Source: Saprospiraceae bacterium
GTDB lineage: Bacteria > Bacteroidota > Bacteroidia > Chitinophagales > Saprospiraceae
NCBI GenBank assembly: GCA_015490715.1
Contig: WFXH01000035.1
Coordinates: 1 to 35,925, forward strand
DNA length: 35,925 bases
Reading direction: 5' to 3'
Below the pieces are notes generated by a model that saw only the letters and a program-made list of their open reading frames with translations, was not told the origin of the DNA and did no database searches. Below, piece by piece: positions 1 to 8,004 of this stretch. Every line of letters starts with the position of its first letter. Position 1 is the stretch's first letter. The translations under genes were made by a program, and so were the position numbers.

Positions 1-515
1 GCGGTGTGGCCCAAGCGGCTACTGGTCCGTTTTATTGCCCAGCCGATAAAAAGATATACATCGATTTGAGTTTTTTCCGCGAGTTACGGCATCGTTTTGG
101 CGCGCCCGGAGACTTTGCCATCGCTTATGTCATTGCTCACGAAGTCGGCCACCACGTCCAAAACGTGCTTGGAATAAGTGAAAAGGTACAGCGCTTGCGC
201 CAACAAAGTAGCCGACGACAGAGCAACCGCCTCAGCGTCCGATTAGAGCTACAAGCGGATTTCCTCGCTGGCATATGGGCACATCACGCGCAAAAGCTAA
301 AAAACATTCTCGAGGAAGGGGACATCGAAGAAGCACTTAATGCAGCAGCAGCAGTCGGTGACGACCGCCTGCAAAAATCTGCCGGCGCTTATGTCATGCC
401 CGATGCCTTCACACACGGCTCCTCCGAGCAGCGCATGCGCTGGTTCCTCAAAGGCTGGAAAACAGGAAACATCAATCAAGGCAATACCTTTGACCTACCC
501 TATGAAGATCTCTAA
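1..515 (+). CDS. Neutral zinc metallopeptidase (YpfJ/KPN_02809-like), 5'-truncated by the window edge
   Basis: The reading frame is open from base 3 to a TAA at 513-515. The start of the gene lies to the left of the window, since the first visible residues ([21 protein letters not shown]) align with the middle of this family rather than its N-terminus; the GTG at 6 is therefore not a real start. Visible family marks are the segment [18 protein letters not shown], the zinc-binding HEVGHH (codons from base 138) and, about 35 residues on, [14 protein letters not shown], which supplies the third ligand region. The C-terminal part with the [15 protein letters not shown] motif is intact. Members are usually membrane-anchored proteins of about 280-300 residues with an N-terminal transmembrane segment, which is missing here. 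The physiological substrate is not known. The gene is convergent with lptC, 129 bases apart. Confidence 0.9.
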   Translation, partial: GVAQAATGPFYCPADKKIYIDLSFFRELRHRFGAPGDFAIAYVIAHEVGHHVQNVLGISEKVQRLRQQSSRRQSNRLSVRLELQADFLAGIWAHHAQKLKNILEEGDIEEALNAAAAVGDDRLQKSAGAYVMPDAFTHGSSEQRMRWFLKGWKTGNINQGNTFDLPYEDL

Positions 516-644
516 TCATACTGCCTAAAATGAGCAATAACTATCATCACTTAACACAAAACTCCTGATTACCATAGACATATTTACACAGAGCTCTCGA
601 GGAATCCTCAATGTCTCCCAGGTATAAAATAGTAGTCCATCCTC

Positions 645-1187
645 TTATTTCTTCGGCACCGGCCACACACCTTCAATTGCCTGGATTTCCCCTTCCGAAA
701 AGTCCTCTTTGCTCTCAAAGCCGTATCCGTAGATTACGCGATCGGGGCGAGCCAGCCGCACAAATCTCCGTGTATGGATTTTCTTCCTACGCTCATCCCA
801 GATTAACTGACTGGTATAGAGACTATCCCCTTGCGTATTGTACAACAACACGTCCCCATCGAGAACAATGGTGTGGTGTATAAGCGATCGCTCCGCGCGG
901 GAAGCCCTGGCTTCGCCCGTCTTTTCTCCCCATGTGTTATAAAACTCTGCAACTACCCCACTATCAAACACATCGAGGCGTCTGTCGAGATGGCGCAACA
1001 ATAGTGGCCCTCGCACGATGAGTCTCAGATGGGACGAATCCCAAAAAGTCACTTCCACATCGCGCAATCGCTCCGTATTTTCGTATTCTGCATAATCTAT
1101 CTCGTCGACCTCTTCGGCGAAATGACATTGCATTAAAGACACCGCCAATACCAGTAAGAGCCCAACGATACCGTTTTTCCTCATCAT
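645..1187 (-). CDS. lptC: LptC-like LPS export lipoprotein
   Basis: A 180-residue protein with a signal peptide ending in a Cys (C21, preceded by SLMQ), so it is a predicted lipoprotein. The following region (residues about 30-175) is a beta-rich single domain with the LptC pattern: DVEVTFWDSSHLRLIVRGP, then a V-AEFYNTWGEKTGEARASRAER stretch and IVLDGDVLLYNTQGDSLYTSQLIWDERRKKIHT. The last two read like the repeating strand motif of LptA/LptC (DNV-L-N-GE-L-TE-L-WD---K-I-T). LptC receives LPS from the LptBFG transporter and passes it to the periplasmic bridge. Bacteroidota versions carry a lipid anchor, as here. The start is one of two adjacent ATG codons (1187 or 1184). The gene is divergent from the hexosaminidase gene and stands alone; no other lpt gene is visible. 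Confidence 0.82.
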   Translation of the reverse strand: MMRKNGIVGLLLVLAVSLMQCHFAEEVDEIDYAEYENTERLRDVEVTFWDSSHLRLIVRGPLLLRHLDRRLDVFDSGVVAEFYNTWGEKTGEARASRAERSLIHHTIVLDGDVLLYNTQGDSLYTSQLIWDERRKKIHTRRFVRLARPDRVIYGYGFESKEDFSEGEIQAIEGVWPVPKK

Positions 1188-1191
1188 ACCG

Positions 1192-1199
1192 TATCTTTG
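1192..1199 (+). promoter_or_regulatory. Bacteroidota -7 element (TATCTTTG) for the hexosaminidase gene
   Basis: TATCTTTG matches TAnnTTTG exactly. Transcription would begin near 1206, inside or after the ATG at 1205, so this site favours the ATG at 1250 as the true start of the downstream gene. No convincing -33 TTG is seen at the expected distance. Confidence 0.5.
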
Positions 1200-1249
1200 A
1201 ACGCATGTGGCGCGGATTGCGTTTTTTCTCCACTAAAGATTTCACTGCT

Positions 1250-3598
1250 ATGCATCGATTCCTCCCTTTTAGCGGAGTTTTTATTTTCCTCATAGCCTGT
1301 ACAGCTGACTATTCCAAAGAAGCTGAAAAATCAATTCTCAACGATTTTGCCACCGACCTCATACCCTATCCTAAACATATGGAGTTTTATCGATCGCAAT
1401 ACGTGCTCTATCCACAAGCGTGTGCAAAATCCCTGCCCACCACTCTGCGCAATCGATGGAAGCGCTTCCAGGGCGGCATGCGCAAGGCCATCCTCCGACA
1501 TCAAATGCGATGGGATTCGGGCCTTTATCGCACGATACCGCATTGGAGGGATAGCTGTACAACATTTCTATTCGTACGGGACACCAATATTGATCGCGAA
1601 TCCTATCGTATCCGTACATCTCCAAATGGCATCCTCATACAGTATGGAGATGATGCAGGGGCTTTTTACGCCCTCAACTCTTTCGAAAAACTCCTCTTCT
1701 TTCACATACAATTTGACACAGGGGCAGTGGCTTATCTTCCAGAGTTTTATATCGAAGACAGCCCTCGTTTTGGGTATCGCGGTGTCCATATCGATGTAGC
1801 ACGTCATTTCTTTTCGATTCGTGAACTCTATAAAATCATTGATGCCCTGTCTTTTTATCACATCAACAAACTACATTTGCACCTCACCGACGACCAAGGT
1901 TGGCGCATAGAGATTCGATCGCATCCACGCCTTCACCGTCGGGGTAGTATTCGTCATAGAACGATCCGGGGGCATCAACTCGACCGACCTAAGCGATTTG
2001 ACTATACCACATATCAGGGGTACTATACACAAGATTCCCTGCGGGCATTGGTGCGTTATGCCCAAGCGCATCATATTGAGATCATTCCTGAAATAGATTT
2101 TCCCTGTCATGTACGAGCCATGCTCGCTGCCTATCCCGAGCTCTCCTGTTCGGGAAAGCGTGTCACCGTTGCAGGTGAATGGGGCATCTTCAAAGAAGTG
2201 CTCTGCTCTAAGGATCATACCATCCTGGTCCTCAAAGATGTGCTTGCTGAAATCATGGACATCTTCCCCTCGGGATACATACATCTGGGAGGAGATGAAT
2301 GTCCTACCGACCAATGGCAACAATGTAAGACATGTACAAAATGGATAAAGGAGCAAGGATATGATGATATACGCTGGGTGCAAAAGCGCTTTATTGATCA
2401 ATTAGGCACTTTTGTCCTTGAGCAGGGGCGTCGGCCTGTTTTTTGGGACGAGGCGCTCGATTTTCATCCGCCCGAAGGGTCAATTATTATGGCTTGGAGG
2501 GGACAGAATCGGGCTTCTCGGGCAGCAAAAAAGGGGTACGATGCTGTAATTGCTGATTGGGATCACTACTATTTCGATCACTACCAAAGCCTTTCTCCCA
2601 ATGAGCCCCTCGCCATAGGAGGATACACACCATTACGTGAAGTATACGCCTTTGAGCCCTTGCCCGATAGTATTGCCTCGTCGATGGGCGCACACATACT
2701 CGGAGTCCAAGCCAATCTTTGGACGGAATACATCAAAGATTTCCCCCATCTAAGTTATATGCTCTTCCCTCGCGCATTGGCCCTCGCCGAAAGGGCATGG
2801 ACACCTCCAGATCGCTTAGACTTCCATAGATTTGCCGATGCTGTAATCGCTCATTTGTACTTTCTACGACGCATGGGTGTGCCCTATGCACAGAGTTTTC
2901 GCATCCCAGAATACTTTACCAAAAACGAAAACGGGCATGTATTTCTCCACATCGTGAGCCCTTTTCGACGCGGTTATGTCAAGTACTGGGCCAATCGCAT
3001 GATGTCGGAGCGCTTTGGAGAACCCTATACAGCTCCCATTTACCTTTCGGATAGCCTTTTGGTGCGGTTTCGATATTTTGCCCCTGATCGATACGCCTCC
3101 GAAAGCGTCAATCTATCGTATATCGACCACGATGCAGCGGGCAAGCACCTGTTCATCAAGTCAAATTGCTGGAGCCGATCGGCCTACGCTTCTCCAGACA
3201 ATCTCCTCAACGGTATAGTAGGACAGGGAAGACACTGGCCCTATAATCAGGAGTTTTTGACCTGCGACACCAGTGGATTTTATGGAATCATCGATCTCGT
3301 CGACACTTTGAAATATGCGCAACTCGAATGGTTTTTCGGCTACCAACCTTCCAGAGGTGTCTTTCCCCCTGCGGAGGTATTTCTCGCCTGGACAAACGAC
3401 ACTACGGGCCCCGTACAATGGTGGCAGCCCAAAGACGCAGAGATAAAAGTACTTCCCAAGAGTGCGATGTGGTCGTACCGTGTCCAACTCCCCGACACTG
3501 CGCGTTTCCGGTATTTATATCTGCGCGCACGACCTCAAAAGCAGAAGGGCACGCTTCGAAAGATGTACGTGGGCGAAATACGTCTATGGCGATTTTAA
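1250..3598 (+). CDS. Beta-N-acetylhexosaminidase, GH20 family, predicted lipoprotein
   Basis: The 782-residue product removes terminal N-acetylhexosamine residues from glycans such as chitin, peptidoglycan fragments or glycoconjugates by substrate-assisted catalysis. From the ATG at 1250 the protein begins with a short signal peptide and a good lipobox (LIAC, C17). An upstream in-frame ATG at 1205 would spoil this signal and lies too close to the -7 element. A GH20b-like domain (about 30-150) precedes the catalytic barrel with HIDVARHFF, LHLHLTDDQGWRIEI and IHLGGDECPTDQW. In the last of these, the D349-E350 pair matches the polarising Asp and the acid/base Glu. WTEYI marks the end of the barrel. 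About 270 C-terminal residues form beta-rich accessory domains, ending in a segment like the common C-terminal hexosaminidase domain. I see no type IX C-terminal signal. Its 3' end overlaps ybeY by 15 bases on the other strand. Substrate cannot be read from sequence. Confidence 0.93.
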   Translation: MHRFLPFSGVFIFLIACTADYSKEAEKSILNDFATDLIPYPKHMEFYRSQYVLYPQACAKSLPTTLRNRWKRFQGGMRKAILRHQMRWDSGLYRTIPHWRDSCTTFLFVRDTNIDRESYRIRTSPNGILIQYGDDAGAFYALNSFEKLLFFHIQFDTGAVAYLPEFYIEDSPRFGYRGVHIDVARHFFSIRELYKIIDALSFYHINKLHLHLTDDQGWRIEIRSHPRLHRRGSIRHRTIRGHQLDRPKRFDYTTYQGYYTQDSLRALVRYAQAHHIEIIPEIDFPCHVRAMLAAYPELSCSGKRVTVAGEWGIFKEVLCSKDHTILVLKDVLAEIMDIFPSGYIHLGGDECPTDQWQQCKTCTKWIKEQGYDDIRWVQKRFIDQLGTFVLEQGRRPVFWDEALDFHPPEGSIIMAWRGQNRASRAAKKGYDAVIADWDHYYFDHYQSLSPNEPLAIGGYTPLREVYAFEPLPDSIASSMGAHILGVQANLWTEYIKDFPHLSYMLFPRALALAERAWTPPDRLDFHRFADAVIAHLYFLRRMGVPYAQSFRIPEYFTKNENGHVFLHIVSPFRRGYVKYWANRMMSERFGEPYTAPIYLSDSLLVRFRYFAPDRYASESVNLSYIDHDAAGKHLFIKSNCWSRSAYASPDNLLNGIVGQGRHWPYNQEFLTCDTSGFYGIIDLVDTLKYAQLEWFFGYQPSRGVFPPAEVFLAWTNDTTGPVQWWQPKDAEIKVLPKSAMWSYRVQLPDTARFRYLYLRARPQKQKGTLRKMYVGEIRLWRF

Positions 3599-4084
3599 TC
3601 TATTGGAGTGCTCTTCCCAAAGTTGGAGTGCGGCATCTTCGGCGGAGCGCATTTTTTTACGCTCATCGTCGGTCCCATCGCTATAGCCGAGCATGTGAAG
3701 CAATCCATGGGCAACGATGCGTAAAAACTCTAATTCAAAGGACACATTCCAATCCCGGGCGTTTCGCGCTATCTCTTCGACTCCGAGAAATATCTCCGCT
3801 TCTATCGGGTTATAGCTATACGGAAAGGTGAGAATGTCTGTAGGATAGTCGTGTTGGAGGTGCTGGGCATTCAATTGGTGGATAGTCGCGTCATTGCAGA
3901 GGTAGTAATACAGACGACTAATGCGCGCGTGGTGGTTGTCCGCTATTTGTATGAGCCATTGCTTCAGCAATGGCTCCGACAGCGATACCGGTTTTGGGGC
4001 TCCCTGCGCGATAAAGGCGATATCAGCATTTGTCGCATCCTCCACCAGAGCGAATTTTAAAGACAAGTTCAATGGTCTTACCAT
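3584..4084 (-). CDS. ybeY: YbeY endoribonuclease / rRNA maturation factor
   Basis: YbeY is a zinc-dependent RNase used in 16S rRNA maturation and ribosome quality control. The family signature HGLLHMLGYSDG is at residues 126-137. H126 and H130 match two metal ligands. The third ligand, His in the Escherichia coli type (GYDH), is replaced by D136, which agrees with my recollection of the form seen in Bacteroidota. Upstream motifs LCNDATIHQLNAQHLQHDYPTDILTFPY also fit. The ATG at 4084 gives 166 residues and a 62-base overlap with the upstream RsbW-like gene. A GTG at 4045 would give 153 residues and a 23-base overlap, nearer to family length, so the start is uncertain. It is the last gene of a probable three-gene operon and its stop lies inside the 3' end of the hexosaminidase gene. 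Confidence 0.9.
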   Translation of the reverse strand: MVRPLNLSLKFALVEDATNADIAFIAQGAPKPVSLSEPLLKQWLIQIADNHHARISRLYYYLCNDATIHQLNAQHLQHDYPTDILTFPYSYNPIEAEIFLGVEEIARNARDWNVSFELEFLRIVAHGLLHMLGYSDGTDDERKKMRSAEDAALQLWEEHSNRLKSP

Positions 4085-4436
4085 TATCCTTGAAGTGCAC
4101 TTGATAGCACAATTTTTTCATGATATACACACCGCGTCCACCTGGACGGGTGCGATTTTCGGGAAGGGTAGGGTCGGGTAGAGTGGTGGGGTCAAATCCT
4201 TCCCCTTCATCGCTGACTGTGATGAAGAGCAAATCGCGTTTCAATTGGGCGTCCAGTCGCACGTATTTGTCGGCATTTTCCTTGTTGCCATGGCGTATGG
4301 CATTGCTCACCGCCTCGGTCACGCAGATGAGTATCTCATCAAAATAGACTTCATCGATTTTATACCGGATAAAAAATTCTTGTACGATTTGACGCAGGCA
4401 GTTGATCTGACTGATTTTGGATGGCAACAGAATCAT
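4023..4436 (-). CDS. RsbW-like ATP-binding protein (anti-sigma factor type histidine-kinase-like ATPase)
   Basis: A 137-residue, single-domain GHKL ATPase. The N box is EAVSNAIRHGN (residues 41-51), the G1 box DEGEGFDP (76-83) and the G2 box PGGRGVYIMKKL (98-109). These are the marks of the RsbW/SpoIIAB group, which phosphorylates an anti-anti-sigma (STAS) partner and binds sigma factors. Bacteroidota mostly lack sigma-B-type systems, so the target is unknown, and no STAS or PP2C gene is seen next to it. The gene starts 31 bases after the stop of the DUF4175-type gene and its 3' end overlaps ybeY, so all three are probably co-transcribed. The function as an anti-sigma factor is inferred from the family; only the nucleotide-binding fold is well supported. 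Confidence 0.83.
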   Translation of the reverse strand: MILLPSKISQINCLRQIVQEFFIRYKIDEVYFDEILICVTEAVSNAIRHGNKENADKYVRLDAQLKRDLLFITVSDEGEGFDPTTLPDPTLPENRTRPGGRGVYIMKKLCYQVHFKDNGKTIELVFKIRSGGGCDKC

Positions 4437-4467
4437 CCCACACTCACTAAGCGACTCGGGTGGCTTG

Positions 4468-7400
4468 TCAGGATTTGATGGTCTTGTAGTACTGTTCGAC
4501 GAGGTATTTGTAGTAGGGGGTCAACTCGGGAGGAACTTCGCGATACAGGTCGATATCTTTCTTCCGCTGTTGGAGGTATTTTTCCAATTCGGGTGGTAGA
4601 CGACGCTTGATGTTTTGTGCGGTACGCGATTTGCGCTGATCGTCGAGCTTGCGCTGGCGTTCGGCGCGCTCGTCTTCGAGAAGACGTGTGAGGATTTGCT
4701 GTTGGCGTTTGAGCATTTCTCGCGTCAGTCGTTTGTTGACGAGGTCTTCTTCGATTTTATCCATTTGATTGATGATGTCTTGGAGGATGCGAGAGCCCTT
4801 GCCCTGTTCTCTTCGCTGACGCTGGATGTCCTGGAGCATTTTACGCAATGCGGCCTGACGAGCGGCAATACGCGCAAATTCTTCACTGGAAGGTTGTTGG
4901 CCGTTTTGCATGCGCTGCATCATCTTTTGGAGATCTTCCTTGATTTGCTTTTGGGCAGGTACGATTTTATCCTTGGGCACGCGTCCGTCTTTCGAATTAC
5001 TGCTGTTGCCGGGCTTGTTGCACATCTGGGAGCCCGGGATGGATTGTGCCATTTGTTGTTGCATCTGATTCATGGCTTCGCTGAGCATCAAGGCGAGCTC
5101 GTTGAGAGCGGTCATTGTACGGCGCTGGGCATCGATTGTGGTGGGCTTTTGGCGTTCTTCGAGGCGTTTGATGCTGTTTTGGATGCCCTTCTTGACGGTG
5201 GAGACTTGTTCGAGAATGAAGTTTTCGATCTGGTAGACGCGTTTTGCTAAAGCGAGTAAGCTGTCTTCGACGATGGCAAATTCACGTTTGATCTCGAATT
5301 GCTTTCGGGCAAATTCGCTCCACACGGGTGTGGTAAGGTCGGCATTTTGAATCGACAAGACGAGGTCTTCTTGTGCAAAGGATAAGGTCAGTACATTTTC
5401 GAGTATTTGCCGCAATGCATCGAGGTCTTCGCCTTGCTGTTGGCTCTGACAGGCCGCCATCTGGGAGGACAGGCTTTGAGCTGCCTGGCGCATTTTTTGA
5501 GCGGCCTTGCGCTGTTGCTTGGACGCCTTTTTGTTTTGTCCTTTCGAAAGCGATTGACGGCTGTTTTTCATTTCATGAGCCGCATCCTTGAGGTCTTCGT
5601 TGTCGAAGTCGATGTCTTTGGGGAATTCGAGTTCTTGGTTTTGCTCATCGAGTTTTCGAAGCGAATCTTGGAGGCTCTTGAGTTGCTGTTCGAGCTGCTC
5701 TTGGGCCTTGAGCAGGCTGTCTTGAGGTGCTCTGTCGCCGGCCGTCTTTTCGGCAAGCGAATCTTGTTGATCTGCGAGCTTTTCAAGCTGGTCTACGGCA
5801 TCGCGCAGTGCCTTTTCGAGCTGCAGCTGCTTGAAGAGTTCGAGCAGGCGATCCATCTCCTTTTGAAGCTCTTCGGCCTTGAGCTTCAACTCGTCCGTCA
5901 TTTCAAGCGCTTGATCTTTATTCAGGTCCTGGAGAAGCTTGTTGATTTCGTCGAGAAGATTTTGCCATTCTTTGTCAAGGACCTGGTCAAAGAGTTTTTT
6001 GAGTTGTTTTTGCTTTTCGAGGAGGTCTTCTTCGGTGCTGTTGAGCTTTTGAGCATTTTCGATATTTTCGTTGAGTTGTTGGCGCGCGTGCTCGAGCTGT
6101 CTTTGAATCTCTTCTCCCTCTTTTAGGAGGCGCTCCATGTCCTTTTTATCCTGCCACTGCAGGGATTTTTTCTGAACGAGTTTTTCCTTGAGGTCTTGGA
6201 GTTTGCGGGAGAGCTTTTGTGACTTTTTCAGGTTGTCTTCGAGTTGTCGCTCGATTTCTTCGGCGTTTTGACGCTCGCGTTGACGCATTTCATCCGGCGT
6301 GGGTAATTTGTATTGAAATGTTTGAGATCGGGTGGATTTACTGCCATGGATGGCATCGTTATCCCAGGCGATGAAATAGTACTCTACTTCGTCGCCGGGG
6401 CGGAGGTGGAAGCTATCGAGATAGAGGATGTATTCGAAGGTAGAAGTCTTTGGATTGCGAATGGGTAGAGACTCCTCGTAGGTCTCCACGCTATCGGTGC
6501 CATAGCGGCGAATGCGAGACACCAATTGCAGGCGCACGAGGCCGTAATCGTCGGTGGCTTTGCCGACGAGGTATCGCACGGTCATTTGGCTACTGTCAAT
6601 GAATTGTTGGGCTTCAAGTGCGGGGTATGCATCGGGTATGACCTGAATACCAAATCCTACGGAATCGGCCTGTGGTGCTCGATCACCTGAGACGATCAAC
6701 TTATAGTAGCTATCGGACAGAGCGCGATGTTGGAGGCGGAAGCTGTTTGCCCCACTACGCTCTGCATGACGTATACCAGGTTTTTTGCCTTCAAATTTGG
6801 CCAAAATGTTGGAGACATTATCGGTGCGAAGAAGCCAACTGATCTTGGTGCCCACTGGGACCGTCAGATCACCTACCTGGCGCAGGTGTTGGTCTTTCAT
6901 GCCCGTATAGGCTGGATAATCCAGCCATACTTCCATATGTTTGATCACGGGTTTTGGTATGATTTGCAATTGATACGATGGGCTGGATACTTTGCCCGAC
7001 ACCAAGCGAAAGTCCATCGGATGGGCCACGTTGTGAAAGGTGTAGCTAAAACGCCCATCTCCTAAAGGCTTCATGGTATAGCTGTGCTGACCGATTTCGA
7101 TGTAGCAGTTTTGTGGTATAACATCGCCCTTGGTTTGTACTTCGAAGGTAAAATCGTCGTACTGCAACACGTGCAGCTTCGAGGTGTCGACCACAAAACT
7201 GAAGGGAGCAGGGGGATGAAACTCCACGTTATTGGCAATGATGCGCGCACTACCTTGTTGGAGCACCTCTGGAGCTGAGAGGAGCAAGAGGCCAATGAGG
7301 ACTAAAGGCAACAAGGCGTATTTGAGGTATTTGCGGTTGACACTTAGATCAACTGCTCGATAGAAGGGAACCCATTTAATGCGGTCGGATTTTTGCCGAA

Positions 7401-7809
7401 TACTGGCCTCGATGAGCTCGCGCTCCTCCGAGGCACTGGCGAGCTTTTTCAGCTGGAGGATGTTCAACAGCTTGTCTTCCACTTCGGGAAAATGCTGGCC
7501 AATGATACGCGCAGCTTCTTCGTAACTGATGCGCTTGCCCAATCGCAAATACGCCAAAGCATAGCGCAACACCCAAAAATACAATGCCGCAACACTGACT
7601 GCTATAAAGGAAAAAAACATGAGTTTTCTCCACAGCTTGTCGAGATACAGCTCATACTCCAGTGCACTAAAGGACACAAACAAGGCCGCCACTACTGCTG
7701 TGGTAAACAACACGCCGCGGATAATGTGGTTGAGGTAATAGCGACGGATAAAGGCATCGAGCTTGTCGATCAAATACTGATAATTGTCCCTGTGCCCAAC
7801 CTCTTTCAT
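4468..7809 (-). CDS. Large DUF4175-type membrane protein with long coiled coil
   Basis: The product has 1,113 residues. The N-terminus holds two transmembrane segments (about 30-50 and 62-82) and a third at about 163-179, followed by a beta-rich extracytoplasmic region (about 190-500). This has repeats of a pattern such as LDYPAYTGMKD and VGKATDDYGLVRLQLVSR, which reads like the central region of Bacteroidota proteins annotated DUF4175. From about 510 to 1090 the sequence is almost wholly charged and helical, rich in Gln, Lys, Glu and Leu, with heptad spacing typical of coiled coils (for example LKEKLVQKKSLQWQDKKD). There is a short break around 955-985 with Cys, Pro, Gly and Ser. The C-terminus (ELTPYYKYLVEQYYKTIK) is conserved-looking and non-coiled. 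The function is not established; the architecture suggests an envelope-spanning structural or tethering protein. It heads the operon with the RsbW-like gene and ybeY. Confidence 0.8.
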   Translation of the reverse strand: MKEVGHRDNYQYLIDKLDAFIRRYYLNHIIRGVLFTTAVVAALFVSFSALEYELYLDKLWRKLMFFSFIAVSVAALYFWVLRYALAYLRLGKRISYEEAARIIGQHFPEVEDKLLNILQLKKLASASEERELIEASIRQKSDRIKWVPFYRAVDLSVNRKYLKYALLPLVLIGLLLLSAPEVLQQGSARIIANNVEFHPPAPFSFVVDTSKLHVLQYDDFTFEVQTKGDVIPQNCYIEIGQHSYTMKPLGDGRFSYTFHNVAHPMDFRLVSGKVSSPSYQLQIIPKPVIKHMEVWLDYPAYTGMKDQHLRQVGDLTVPVGTKISWLLRTDNVSNILAKFEGKKPGIRHAERSGANSFRLQHRALSDSYYKLIVSGDRAPQADSVGFGIQVIPDAYPALEAQQFIDSSQMTVRYLVGKATDDYGLVRLQLVSRIRRYGTDSVETYEESLPIRNPKTSTFEYILYLDSFHLRPGDEVEYYFIAWDNDAIHGSKSTRSQTFQYKLPTPDEMRQRERQNAEEIERQLEDNLKKSQKLSRKLQDLKEKLVQKKSLQWQDKKDMERLLKEGEEIQRQLEHARQQLNENIENAQKLNSTEEDLLEKQKQLKKLFDQVLDKEWQNLLDEINKLLQDLNKDQALEMTDELKLKAEELQKEMDRLLELFKQLQLEKALRDAVDQLEKLADQQDSLAEKTAGDRAPQDSLLKAQEQLEQQLKSLQDSLRKLDEQNQELEFPKDIDFDNEDLKDAAHEMKNSRQSLSKGQNKKASKQQRKAAQKMRQAAQSLSSQMAACQSQQQGEDLDALRQILENVLTLSFAQEDLVLSIQNADLTTPVWSEFARKQFEIKREFAIVEDSLLALAKRVYQIENFILEQVSTVKKGIQNSIKRLEERQKPTTIDAQRRTMTALNELALMLSEAMNQMQQQMAQSIPGSQMCNKPGNSSNSKDGRVPKDKIVPAQKQIKEDLQKMMQRMQNGQQPSSEEFARIAARQAALRKMLQDIQRQRREQGKGSRILQDIINQMDKIEEDLVNKRLTREMLKRQQQILTRLLEDERAERQRKLDDQRKSRTAQNIKRRLPPELEKYLQQRKKDIDLYREVPPELTPYYKYLVEQYYKTIKS

Positions 7810-7934
7810 GGCCTCTGCACCTATTTATTATACACTAACGAGGCTCTATAGTTATATGTTTTCCAAGGGTTCAAATTGCAAAGAAGGTATTGTTCGTCGA
7901 GTTATTCACTTCTACAGCGCTCCCCAAAAGATAC

Positions 7935-7942
7935 TATCTTTA
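7935..7942 (+). promoter_or_regulatory. Possible -7 element (TATCTTTA) upstream of bamA
   Basis: Seven of eight bases fit TAnnTTTG, the last base differing. It lies 62 bases before the bamA ATG in the 195-base divergent spacer between the DUF4175-type gene and bamA. No -33 TTG is seen at the right distance, so this is tentative. Confidence 0.25.
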
Positions 7943-8004
7943 CGGCTGATTCGTTTAGCTATTGCGCTTTGTCGTAAAAGAGAGAACGATATTATCCATT
8001 TCAC

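Noticed and set aside
516-644. Possible small gene or terminator between the metallopeptidase gene and lptC
   Set aside because: No credible open frame and only a 4-bp GAGG/CCTC stem are present.
4615-6126. Two long plus-strand open frames (211 and 239 codons) opposite the coiled-coil gene
   Set aside because: They are reverse complements of the Gln/Glu/Lys/Leu-rich coiled coil, which gives monotonous Leu/Phe/Glu-rich products and few stop codons. The minus-strand product is clearly a real protein.
7868-7890. GGTTCAAAT, resembling a tRNA T-loop, between the DUF4175-type gene and bamA
   Set aside because: The bases on either side do not pair as a T-stem and no acceptor or anticodon arm is found around it.
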